In this document: piece by piece, positions 1 to 6,906 of the stretch
Layout of the letters: the number at the start of each line of letters is the position of its first letter
Position numbering within the stretch: the first letter of the stretch is position 1
Source of the DNA: Bacteroidota bacterium
Lineage (GTDB): Bacteria > Bacteroidota > Ignavibacteria > UBA10030 > UBA8401
Reading direction: 5' to 3'
Length of the DNA: 7,482 bases
Assembly (NCBI GenBank): GCA_030824295.1
Contig: JAVBYA010000138.1
Span: 1 to 7,482, forward strand
Program-made: the position numbers and the translations under genes
The notes under the pieces: generated by a model
Database searches by the model: none
The model's input: the letters and a program-made list of their open reading frames with translations, nothing else
What the model was told of the DNA's origin: nothing

Positions 1-1179
1 TTTTTAAGCCCCTCTAATATTCAAATAATAAATTTTTCAAAAAACTCGATAAAGTTAGATTGGCAGGATAACTCTGCAAACGAACAATCGATCAGATTAG
101 AACGAACTAATCTTCTCACAAATATTAAGGATTCTGTTACCTTAACACCCAATACCACTTCGCATACTTATAGCGATCTTACATATAACTCAACATATCA
201 GTTCAAACTAAAGTCGATCAATGGGGTTCATGAAAGCCGATATTCGACACCTATTCGGACATCACAATCCACGACTGATATATCATTCATGAGATCGATT
301 CAAGACTCTACTGAGGTCTATACAGTGGCTGTTGATACTAGCGGCACATTGGCAGCATCAGCCGGTCTTGATGGGAAGGTCCGACTGTGGAATGTTTTAA
401 ATGGCACCATGTCTGGATCATTATCTGTTGACAGCACTTCAGTGATTAAGGCCATTGCAATAAGCCCGAAGAATGACCGAATTGTCGTGGGACATGAAGA
501 CGGTGCTATCAGAATGTGGGATCTTGTCACACGAACATTACTGTGGTCAAGGAAAACTAGCTCTGCAGTATATTCTATCTCCTGGGACCAAGCAGGGAAT
601 GGATTTGCATCGGGACATGCTGATCAATTGATCCGCATATGGAATTCTAACAGTGGTTCAATAGTAAGGACATTAATTGGCCATCAAAGCGCAATTTTTT
701 GCATAAAATACTCATTTTCAGGTACAACATTAGTATCAGCCTCAGCGGATCAATCAATCAAGTTGTGGAACGTAAATACTGGCACTGAAATTAAATCAAT
801 CCCAAATGCTCATTCGGGTGTAATTTCGAATGTTTCATTTTTACATCCTTCTGATTCTAGTATCATTTCCAGCGGATCTGATGGTTTGATAAAAATTTGG
901 CAGGTATCCACATCAAAGGCTATCTATACCCTCAGTGGTCACGCAGGTAGTACGACTGGGATTCTTTCACCGAATATTCGCAGCTTTATTTCTGTAGGAT
1001 CTGACAAGTCAATGAAAATTTGGAACGGTGATCCTTGGAATCTTTTAAAATCCATACCAGCTCATAATTCTTCAATAAATTCTATTTCCATAAGTAATAA
1101 TCGCGATATTTATGTTACAGGAAGCTCGGATAAAACGATTATGATATGGACTCATCAATCTGCTTGGACAAAGCACTGA
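1..1179 (+). CDS. FN3 + seven-bladed WD40 repeat protein (5'-truncated by window edge)
   Basis: The frame is open from base 1 to the TGA at 1177-1179 (392 residues), so the Met codon at 289 is internal and the true start lies before the window. Residues 1 to about 90 resemble a fibronectin type III domain: a Trp at 21 in strand B, and a tyrosine-rich segment (DLTYNSTYQFKLKSINGV, residues 59-76) like the FN3 C-terminal strands. Residues about 97-392 form seven WD40 blades. Each ends in a variant of [G/S]xDxxI[R/K][I/L]W, with Trp at residues 130, 173, 214, 256, 300, 341 and 383, so the propeller is complete. Such propellers are protein-interaction scaffolds; FN3 linkage suggests an extracellular or envelope protein, but the N-terminus is unseen. 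Nine residues follow the last blade Trp, and I see no C-terminal sorting domain. The gene is much AT-richer than its neighbours (14/60, 29/60 and 20/60 GC in three sampled lines), possibly from transfer. The specific partner is unknown. Confidence 0.9.
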   Translation, partial: FLSPSNIQIINFSKNSIKLDWQDNSANEQSIRLERTNLLTNIKDSVTLTPNTTSHTYSDLTYNSTYQFKLKSINGVHESRYSTPIRTSQSTTDISFMRSIQDSTEVYTVAVDTSGTLAASAGLDGKVRLWNVLNGTMSGSLSVDSTSVIKAIAISPKNDRIVVGHEDGAIRMWDLVTRTLLWSRKTSSAVYSISWDQAGNGFASGHADQLIRIWNSNSGSIVRTLIGHQSAIFCIKYSFSGTTLVSASADQSIKLWNVNTGTEIKSIPNAHSGVISNVSFLHPSDSSIISSGSDGLIKIWQVSTSKAIYTLSGHAGSTTGILSPNIRSFISVGSDKSMKIWNGDPWNLLKSIPAHNSSINSISISNNRDIYVTGSSDKTIMIWTHQSAWTKH

Positions 1180-1248
1180 AATATAATTATATAGTACCTC
1201 ATGCCATGACTTAAGTGATGGCATCACTCGATTGAAGCCTCCTGTACC

Positions 1249-1284
1249 AATAAAAAAACCTGCCCGAAGGCAGGTTTTTTTATT
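1249..1284. terminator. Bidirectional intrinsic terminator
   Basis: A perfect 16-bp inverted repeat, AATAAAAAAACCTGCC and GGCAGGTTTTTTTATT, surrounds a CGAA tetraloop at 1265-1268. The GC core is CCTGCC/GGCAGG, and A7 on the left faces T7 on the right, so either strand gives a hairpin followed by a U-tract. It lies 70 bases past the WD40 stop and 21 bases past the stop of the convergent minus-strand amidohydrolase gene, where it would end both transcripts. A second, weaker inverted repeat (ATGCCAT 1201-1207 with ATGGCAT 1218-1224) lies upstream but lacks a U-tract. Confidence 0.88.
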
Positions 1285-1304
1285 GTCCATACAGGTGAAC
1301 GGTG

Positions 1305-2618
1305 TTATTTGACGATCCCCAGCTGCCGGTATTTCTCCTCATACTTCTTCCAGAGTTCCGTGTGGCGGCTGCGCAGGTCCACGGGACGACCCTGGATATA
1401 CGCCATTTCTACATTAGTCATGATCTCTAGCGGGTCGCCGTTGGTAATGATGAGCGTGGCATCCTTCCCCGTCTCCAGTGACCCGACTTGTCCGTCAATG
1501 CCGAGCAGTTTCGCGGCATTGATGGTGATGGAACGGAGCGCCTCGTCCTTGGGCAGTCCATACGCGGACGCGGTCGCTGCCTGATACGCCATATTGCGGT
1601 CGTTCATGGTGGAGTTCCCTCCTCCCGATACAGCGAAGAGCACACCTGCTGCATGCAGTTTTGCCGGGACGGTGAATGGAAGATCGTACTCCTCCCACCG
1701 TCGGTTCGGCAGATCATGGACCGGTTCGATGATGACCCCGACATTGTTCTCCTTCAGCAGTGAAGCCACTATCCAGGAATCCCGTCCGCCGTGGATCACA
1801 AGGCGCACATTCTGTTCTTTTGCGAACTGCACCGCGGACTGGATCTGCGAGACCTCGTTCGCCGATGCAATGAGCGGGATGCTCCGATCGAAGAGCGGCG
1901 CCATCGCTTCCCATCGCAGGTCGGTCGGGTGCTGTTCCTTGTCCGCCTTTTTGGCTTTCAGATAGGCACGCGCATCATCGAACGCGCTGCGCAGTTCTTT
2001 GATGGCCGCGTCGATCGCTTTACGCTGCTCCTCTTCGGACTGGCGCGCGAAAGGGGAACGGGAAACGCGCATGTTCGGCCAGCTGACGTAGAGTCCCGCC
2101 GGCGAGCGGAGCGTCATCTCGTCGTTGGTCCAGCCGTCCATAAGCATGGCAGAAGTGCGGCCGGCGATGAGCGGTCCGCCCGGGACCACGTGCGAGATCA
2201 GGATGCCGTTGGCGCGCGTGGCGGGGATCAGTTCACTCTCCGGATTCACCGCAACATCGGTCCGGACGTTTGGATTGATACGTCCGGTCTCGTTCATGTC
2301 CAGTGTGGCGCGGACCGCCTCGATCTCGTTCAATCCGATATTGGATGCAGCGTTGATGAGTCCGGGATACATATGCTTGCCGGTGACATCGACACGCTCT
2401 GCATTCGCAGGAACGGTGACCGACGTACCGACGGCAGTGATCTTGCCGTTCTCGAACAGCAGCATGCCGTTCGGGATCACGGCGCCGCTCACGGTGTGGA
2501 TGGTACCGCCGGTGAGCACAATGGGACGTTCCTGCTTCTTCGCCGGGACGGGGTTCGAAGCCAGGAGGACGTTTGCATACAGAAGGATGGTCAATACGAT
2601 GAATGCTGTGCGTTTCAT
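1305..2618 (-). CDS. Exported amidohydrolase-like protein lacking the HxH metal motif
   Basis: This 437-residue protein starts with a probable Sec signal peptide (residues 1 to about 21, hydrophobic core AFIVLTILLYANVLLA). The mature part has the amidohydrolase layout seen in imidazolonepropionase-like (COG1228-type) proteins: an N-terminal beta-sandwich strand set (VLTGGTIHTVSGAVIPNG, ENGKITAVG), the barrel, and the closing INAAKLLGIDGQVGSLETGKDA segment at about 366-387. The segment ATRANGILISHVVPGGPL (133-150) is, from memory, typical of this subfamily. The family motif PGLIDxHxH reads PGLINAASN at 85-93, so both histidines are absent. The barrel strand that normally carries the catalytic Asp reads FAVSGGG (328-334), also without Asp. 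His276 in VIHGG is a possible remnant ligand. It is probably a non-catalytic partner of the upstream 1015-residue protein. Its ATG overlaps that gene's TGA by four bases and has a consensus ribosome binding site. Substrate unknown. Confidence 0.93.
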   Translation of the reverse strand: MKRTAFIVLTILLYANVLLASNPVPAKKQERPIVLTGGTIHTVSGAVIPNGMLLFENGKITAVGTSVTVPANAERVDVTGKHMYPGLINAASNIGLNEIEAVRATLDMNETGRINPNVRTDVAVNPESELIPATRANGILISHVVPGGPLIAGRTSAMLMDGWTNDEMTLRSPAGLYVSWPNMRVSRSPFARQSEEEQRKAIDAAIKELRSAFDDARAYLKAKKADKEQHPTDLRWEAMAPLFDRSIPLIASANEVSQIQSAVQFAKEQNVRLVIHGGRDSWIVASLLKENNVGVIIEPVHDLPNRRWEEYDLPFTVPAKLHAAGVLFAVSGGGNSTMNDRNMAYQAATASAYGLPKDEALRSITINAAKLLGIDGQVGSLETGKDATLIITNGDPLEIMTNVEMAYIQGRPVDLRSRHTELWKKYEEKYRQLGIVK

Positions 2619-5600
2619 TTCGTCACCTCCTGAGCGGCAGTCTGTTCATGGTCCTCGTCATGGTCCTCTTCATGGCAGGAGAAGGAGAAACTGCGCCGCA
2701 CCGGAGCTGCCGGTCCTGCCCCTTTCTTCTTCGACTTTGCCGCTTTTTGGATGAGCTCTGTTTTCTTCGTCACCAGTTCCTCGCGCAGCGCCGCATCCTC
2801 GGTCCGGTCGAAGAACCGCCGTCCTTCGATCCAGGTCTGCTCACAGATGGAATAGGTGGAGAGCGGATGTCCGCTCCAGATGACGAAGTCCGCATCCTTC
2901 CCTGCTTCCAGGGAACCGACGCGGCTGTCGATGCGCAATTGTTTGGCAGGATTGATCGTGACGAAGTTCAGTGCATCGGTCTCGCTCACACCGCCGTATT
3001 TCACCGCTTTCGCCGCTTCCAGATTCATGCGGCGCGCCATCTCGTTGCTGTCCGAATTGTACGAGACGAGCACACCGGCGTCATGCATCAGTTTGCCGGC
3101 GTACGGAATGGCGTCCACCACCTCGTACTTGTAGGCCCACCAGTCGCTGAATGCCGAAGCCCCGATCCCGCGTTTCGCCATCTCGTCCGCCACTTTATAT
3201 CCTTCCAGGATATGCTGCAGTGTTCCGATCTGGAACCCGAAATCATCCGAGACCTTCATCAGCATCATGATCTCGTCCTGACGGTAGCAGTGGGAATGGA
3301 TGAGCCGTTTCTTGTTCAGGATCTCGACGAGCGTCTCCAGTTCCAGGTCACGCCGCGGCGGTACGAGCGTCGGAGCGGACTTGGCCGCTGCCATCGCCTT
3401 CTCATATTCCTTCGCAGCAGTGAATCCGTCGCGGATGATCTGTTCCACACCCATTCTGGTCTGCGGATAGCGCGTGGTGTACCGCTCGCCCCAGTTGGAC
3501 TGCTTCGGATTCTCACCGAGCGCGAACTTGATGCCGGGTATCGCTCCTTCGAACTTCAGCTGCTCCGGCAGCATCCCCCAGCGGAGTTTGCTCACCTGGT
3601 TCTGTCCACCCATCGCATTCGCGGAGCCGTGCAGCTGATTGATGGTCGTCAATCCTCCGGCCAGCTGGCGGTAGATATTGATATCATCCGCATTCACCAC
3701 ATCGCCGATGCGGACCTCGGCGGTCACCGCCTGTCCTGCTTCGTTCACACCCTCGGAGATAGCTGTGTGCGAGTGTGCGTCGATGAGTCCTGCCGTGACA
3801 TGTTTCCCCTGCGCATCGATGACGAGAGCGCCGGAAGGAGCGGTCAATCCTTTGCCGACCTTGACGATCTTCCCTTTTGCAATGATCATATCTGCACCTT
3901 CCAGCACACCGGCTGCAGCGCTCGTCCAGATGGTCGCATTCTTCACGAACAGGTCCTGCTGCTTCAGCAGCTCTGCGCGTCCGAATGCACCGTCCGGGAA
4001 TACCAGCGGGAAACTCGCCGTTATAGGCGCGGGCGCTTTGGAGGAATCACTCTTTGCTTTGAACGGTGCGGTGAGTTCGGCGCTCCAGCGGCCGGAACGT
4101 CCGCCGGGCAGATCGATCAGACCAGCGATGATCGTACCGTTCGCGCTTCCCGACAAGCGGAGCATCCCCGGCCAGCCGAGGGAATCGCCGTCCACTGCCA
4201 TTGCGAATTGACGATGCGTGAAGGAGACGGACGATGCTTTGACGCTCTTCTCTCCTTTTTTCATCTGCACTGTGAGTGCATCCGCTTCACCGGCGATCTC
4301 CAGCCGGGCCGTGTCGGAAGATGAACCGGTCACAGAGAACTTCCATGTGCCGCGGAGATCCGCAGCCGGCGCACTTTTCACTTCATATCGTTCCCCGCTC
4401 ACCCACGTCTCGCGGATGATGCTCTTCTCCGCAAAGAGTTCGCCGTCCGTCAGGACGATGTTCGCGATCTTTCCCGGCTCCAACGTGCCGAGCAGTTTCT
4501 CCATACCGGTCAGCTGCGCCGGAACAGTCGTGACCGCAGCAAGGGCATCATTCGCCGGCAGGCCGCAGTCGATGGCGGTCCGGACCAGAGAGCGGAATTT
4601 TCCGGCATCCTTGAGCAGTGCTGTGGTAAGAGCAATGGTGACGCCGGCTTTCCGCAGGCGGGCAGGATTCTCGGAAGCGAAATCCCAATGACGCAGTTCT
4701 TCATACCCGGTGTTGAATGCATCCTCCGGCGATTCGACGGAAGGCGCGTCGGGGAAATTCACCGGCAGGATGACCGGCACATTGAGCGCTTTCACCGCAT
4801 CCGTGCGGCGGTACTCGTACCCGCTGCCGCGGAGTGCCCACTGGAGGGAAAATTCCTTGGCGATTGCACCGGCGCGCAGCGCTTTGAGTTCATCATTCGT
4901 TTCGAACACGATCAGCTGTTTCCCTGATGCTGCGCGTTCCAATGCCGCCAGCTGTATATTCTCTTCCGGACGTTCCTGAGCGGGATTCTTCGCATAGATC
5001 CGCTGTGCATCGGCGTACCACAATGCGTCGATGAAGGTCTGGCGGATGAGCGCGATCGCACCCATGTGTGAATCCGGATAGCCTTGTCCGAACCCTAAGG
5101 AAGAAAGAGTGATATGCTGGAACAGATCGGAACGCAGGATCTGCGCGTTCGCATCATCGTTCCCCAGATTCACCAGCACGCTGTTCCCTTTGACGATCCC
5201 CTGCTGCGGAATGGAAAGAACGGTCGTAAAACCGGCGGCGCGCAATTTTTCCGCCGCCTCTTTCTCCGGCAGGAACTGTGCCGACACGGAATGATCCGGA
5301 AGGACGTTCGGATTCCAATACGCAGCACCGCGGACCGGTTCCGATGCAGCTGATGATGCTTTCGGTTTCGGCTGACCGTAATCCGACGCAAGATCGATCA
5401 TACCGGCATACGCCGTGAGTCCGGTGCAGTCCCACTCGCGTGCGTCGGACGGAACGGCAACGTTCGCACCGACGGCACGGATGACGCCGTCCCGGATGAT
5501 GATGGTCCCTTTCTCGATCCTCTTTCCCGGCGCGGGGATGATGGTGAGATTCTTCAGAGCGTGGACCGCCGGTGTGTTCGTTCGGATCCCTTCCGGGGGA

Positions 5601-5662
5601 CGCGATGACTGCGCTGATGCGAATGTACAGCACAGCAGCAGCAAGAGATGGATGGTCTTCAT
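2615..5662 (-). CDS. Exported tandem amidohydrolase (two domains, C-terminal one with intact metal site)
   Basis: This protein has 1015 residues with a signal peptide at 1-18 (LLLLLCCTFASA, probable signal peptidase I cut at ASA-Q), so it is likely periplasmic. Domain 1 (about 32-432) is amidohydrolase-like but has AGMIDLASD (86-94) where HxH is expected. It carries the segment SHMGAIALIRQTF at 198-210. Residues about 436-531 form a small beta-rich insert (RGTWKF ... GRWSAEL). Domain 2 (about 560-970) has a complete mononuclear or binuclear site: GLIDAHSH with His630 and His632, Lys712 in GIKFALG, His789/His791 in LIHSHCYR, His817 in TLQHILEG, and Asp871 in YNSDSNE. It therefore looks hydrolytically active, probably on a cyclic amide, lactam or peptide bond; the substrate cannot be read from sequence. 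A lysine-rich stretch and a His/acidic tail (Cys996 to Glu1006) end the protein. The SD AGGAG lies four bases before the ATG. The YbaN-like gene ends 40 bases upstream, and the 437-residue partner overlaps its stop. Confidence 0.95.
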   Translation of the reverse strand: MKTIHLLLLLCCTFASAQSSRPPEGIRTNTPAVHALKNLTIIPAPGKRIEKGTIIIRDGVIRAVGANVAVPSDAREWDCTGLTAYAGMIDLASDYGQPKPKASSAASEPVRGAAYWNPNVLPDHSVSAQFLPEKEAAEKLRAAGFTTVLSIPQQGIVKGNSVLVNLGNDDANAQILRSDLFQHITLSSLGFGQGYPDSHMGAIALIRQTFIDALWYADAQRIYAKNPAQERPEENIQLAALERAASGKQLIVFETNDELKALRAGAIAKEFSLQWALRGSGYEYRRTDAVKALNVPVILPVNFPDAPSVESPEDAFNTGYEELRHWDFASENPARLRKAGVTIALTTALLKDAGKFRSLVRTAIDCGLPANDALAAVTTVPAQLTGMEKLLGTLEPGKIANIVLTDGELFAEKSIIRETWVSGERYEVKSAPAADLRGTWKFSVTGSSSDTARLEIAGEADALTVQMKKGEKSVKASSVSFTHRQFAMAVDGDSLGWPGMLRLSGSANGTIIAGLIDLPGGRSGRWSAELTAPFKAKSDSSKAPAPITASFPLVFPDGAFGRAELLKQQDLFVKNATIWTSAAAGVLEGADMIIAKGKIVKVGKGLTAPSGALVIDAQGKHVTAGLIDAHSHTAISEGVNEAGQAVTAEVRIGDVVNADDINIYRQLAGGLTTINQLHGSANAMGGQNQVSKLRWGMLPEQLKFEGAIPGIKFALGENPKQSNWGERYTTRYPQTRMGVEQIIRDGFTAAKEYEKAMAAAKSAPTLVPPRRDLELETLVEILNKKRLIHSHCYRQDEIMMLMKVSDDFGFQIGTLQHILEGYKVADEMAKRGIGASAFSDWWAYKYEVVDAIPYAGKLMHDAGVLVSYNSDSNEMARRMNLEAAKAVKYGGVSETDALNFVTINPAKQLRIDSRVGSLEAGKDADFVIWSGHPLSTYSICEQTWIEGRRFFDRTEDAALREELVTKKTELIQKAAKSKKKGAGPAAPVRRSFSFSCHEEDHDEDHEQTAAQEVTK
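2623..2631 (-). promoter_or_regulatory. Shine-Dalgarno inside the upstream gene's last codons
   Basis: On the minus strand the bases read AGGAGGTGA, which matches the 16S anti-SD consensus. The AGGAGG core ends seven bases before the ATG at 2618-2616. It lies within the final codons (Gln-Glu-Val-Thr-Lys) of the 1015-residue gene. Together with the ATGA start/stop overlap it fixes the start of the 437-residue gene and points to translational coupling. Confidence 0.85.
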
Positions 5663-5702
5663 GGATCTCCTGTGTTGATGATGGATATGATGCGTTGAGA
5701 TT

Positions 5703-6116
5703 TTACGGTTCCCGATGGGTCGGAATGACGGACACGTGGATGGTCACACCGACGGCGATGATGACCAGCACGATACGGATGGCCAGCATCTCCGTCACGA
5801 ATATAGAGTATAGAATGCCTCCCCACAAGATGATGATCGTAATGATCTTTCCGGAGAGGGTGATGCCGTGTCCCTGCCGGTAGTTCTTGATGTACTTGCC
5901 GAAGTATCGGTTGTGGTGGAGCCAGTCATAGAGCCGTTCGGAGCTTCGTGCATAGCACCATGCGGCGATCAGGAAGAAGACGGTCGTTGGAAGGAGCGGA
6001 AGGAAGATGCCGAGGATGCCGATGCCGACGAAGACCGTCCCTGCGAACAGCAGCGTCCAGCGGACGATCGGCCGGTGGTGGACTTTCACTTCAGGATGTT
6101 GTTGTTCGTTCTGCAT
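5703..6116 (-). CDS. YbaN/DUF454 family inner-membrane protein
   Basis: This 137-residue protein matches the DUF454 (E. coli YbaN-type) family. The hallmark is the run LGIFLPLLPTTVFFLIAAWC at 35-54, directly followed by YARSSERLYDWLHHNRYFG (55-73). Hydrophobic segments at about 18-38, 42-56, 90-106 and 110-128 suggest two N-terminal membrane passes or a helical hairpin, a short amphipathic loop with KYIKNYRQGHGI, and two C-terminal passes. The length is usual for the family. The N-terminus has several histidines (HPEVKVHH), of unknown meaning. The biochemical function of the family is not established to my knowledge. The ATG at 6116 lies 13 bases after the stop of the DinB-like gene. I see no good SD in that gap, so translation may depend on readthrough from the upstream gene. 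It is the second gene of the proposed operon. Confidence 0.93.
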   Translation of the reverse strand: MQNEQQHPEVKVHHRPIVRWTLLFAGTVFVGIGILGIFLPLLPTTVFFLIAAWCYARSSERLYDWLHHNRYFGKYIKNYRQGHGITLSGKIITIIILWGGILYSIFVTEMLAIRIVLVIIAVGVTIHVSVIPTHREP

Positions 6117-6129
6117 CGGCGCGTTCTCA

Positions 6130-6636
6130 TTATAGATCGTAGAATTTCAGATCGGTCCCGGTGCGGAGCTTGGTGATATAGACGATCTGCCCCACATGAT
6201 ACGAAAAATGTTCCGTAATATGAAGAATTGCCTCCATCCCGGTCACGGAATATTTCTGAATTTCATAGCGTTTCACGAGGTTCTCGTCGGGGAACCGGCC
6301 CAACACAGCATTCGCCTCCTCGACCGTCCGTAGTAACAGAGCGTACAATTCCTGTTTGGGGAGATGTTCACGCCGGGAGAATTCCTTCTCCCTCTCCCGT
6401 TCGAACGGTTCACCGCCCAGGTGATGGATGACCCATTGCCGGACGTTCCCGGAGAGATGCAGGATCAGATTACCGATGGAATTGTTCGTCTCATGGGCCC
6501 GCCACCAGATATCGTCGTCCGACAACTGCTCGAGACATGCTGCGATCTTGGGAAGATACTCGATCGACAGTTTCGTCCGGCAGCAGTCGATGAAGTATCG
6601 GCCGTCTGATTGGCCGGTATGTGGAGTTGTTATCAT
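6130..6636 (-). CDS. DinB-fold metal-binding protein (DUF1572/DinB_2-like)
   Basis: This 168-residue protein has the helical pattern of the DinB/YfiT superfamily, a four-helix bundle that binds a divalent metal through three histidines. The likely triad is His60 (NLILHLSGNVRQW, 56-68) plus His143 and His147 (HITEHFSYHVGQI, 139-151), spaced as usual for the family. NSIGNLILHL followed by a C-terminal HxxxH helix fits the DUF1572-like branch. Members include thiol-dependent transferases and hydrolases as well as many proteins of unknown function, so no reaction is assigned. There is no signal peptide, so it is cytoplasmic. The start at 6636 is supported by AGGTG five bases upstream. It is the first gene of the four-gene minus-strand run, and a MITE-like element ends 56 bases upstream, so the operon promoter must lie in that gap or within the element. 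I could not identify a convincing -35/-10 pair. Confidence 0.93.
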   Translation of the reverse strand: MITTPHTGQSDGRYFIDCCRTKLSIEYLPKIAACLEQLSDDDIWWRAHETNNSIGNLILHLSGNVRQWVIHHLGGEPFEREREKEFSRREHLPKQELYALLLRTVEEANAVLGRFPDENLVKRYEIQKYSVTGMEAILHITEHFSYHVGQIVYITKLRTGTDLKFYDL

Positions 6637-6729
6637 TCAAACACCTTTGACCTTTCCAAGAACAACAATGAAGCTGTAGGAAGGTGAATATCTAGAAGTT
6701 ATCTCAAAAATGGAATATCGGTCAATGTA

Positions 6730-6757
6730 GTCGCACTGAGCGGAGTCGAAGTGCGAC
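6730..6757. repeat. Hairpin with CTGAGCGGAGTCGAAG core
   Basis: GTCGCACT (6730-6737) and AGTGCGAC (6750-6757) form a perfect 8-bp stem around a 12-base loop. The core CTGAGCGGAGTC (6736-6747) is repeated in inverted orientation at 6801-6812 (GACTACGCTCAG, 11 of 12 matching). Cores of this kind recur in the intergenic DNA of many environmental bacteria, as far as I recall. It lies inside the MITE-like element. Confidence 0.7.
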
Positions 6758-6769
6758 ATTTCGCGTGAA

Positions 6770-6817
6770 TTGTGCTTTCCCCAACGGGGTCCCTTCGGGA
6801 GACTACGCTCAGCACAA
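6770..6817. repeat. Three-way-junction inverted repeat inside the MITE-like element
   Basis: An outer stem TTGTGCT (6770-6776) with AGCACAA (6811-6817) encloses two adjoining hairpins, CCCC-AAC-GGGG (6779-6789) and TCCC-TTC-GGGA (6790-6800). These are followed by the GACTACGCTC segment. The hairpins abut without a spacer. The module ACGGGGTCCC-TTC-GGGA (6784-6800) recurs at 6918-6934. Confidence 0.6.
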
Positions 6818-6906
6818 CAACGATTCTGGGTTTTTGAGATGAGTTCTAATAAATTACGGTAGAGTATTGGCTCGAAAACTAAAATATGAACTGAAAACTT
6901 GTCCTC

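Larger units (their letters stand above)
6693..6848. mobile_element. Putative MITE-like element, 156 bp, with 18-bp terminal inverted repeats
   Basis: The left end TAGAAGTTATCTCAAAAA (6693-6710) and the right end TTTTTGAGATGAGTTCTA (6831-6848) are inverted repeats matching at 16 of 18 positions. The innermost ten bases match perfectly. The outermost TA on each side could be a target-site duplication of the TA type made by Tc1/mariner-IS630 transposases, leaving 16-bp ends. The interior has no open frame of note and contains a long hairpin (6730-6757) and a three-way-junction fold (6770-6817). Small size, inverted ends, a possible TA duplication and no transposase fit a non-autonomous element. 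No parent insertion sequence is present in the window, so the family is inferred. Confidence 0.5.

Noticed and set aside
289..1179. Complete 296-residue WD40 gene starting at the Met codon at 289
   Set aside because: The same frame is open to base 1 and the upstream residues read as an FN3 domain; there is no SD before 289, so the Met is internal.
1201..1228. ATGCCAT/ATGGCAT and AGTGATG/CATCACT inverted repeats after the WD40 gene
   Set aside because: The stems are short and mutually exclusive, the second has almost no loop and there is no U-tract; the strong terminator is 25 bases further on.
1791..2633. Plus-strand open frame (280 codons) antisense to the 437-residue gene
   Set aside because: It is also in codon register with the real gene; its Arg/His/Asp-rich translation looks like a shadow frame.
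2603..4324. Long plus-strand open frame (573 codons) antisense to the 1015-residue gene
   Set aside because: It is in exact codon register with the real gene, so a stop would require TTA, CTA or TCA codons in the sense strand, which are rare in this GC-rich gene. The translation has no recognisable domains, while the minus-strand product is clearly an amidohydrolase.
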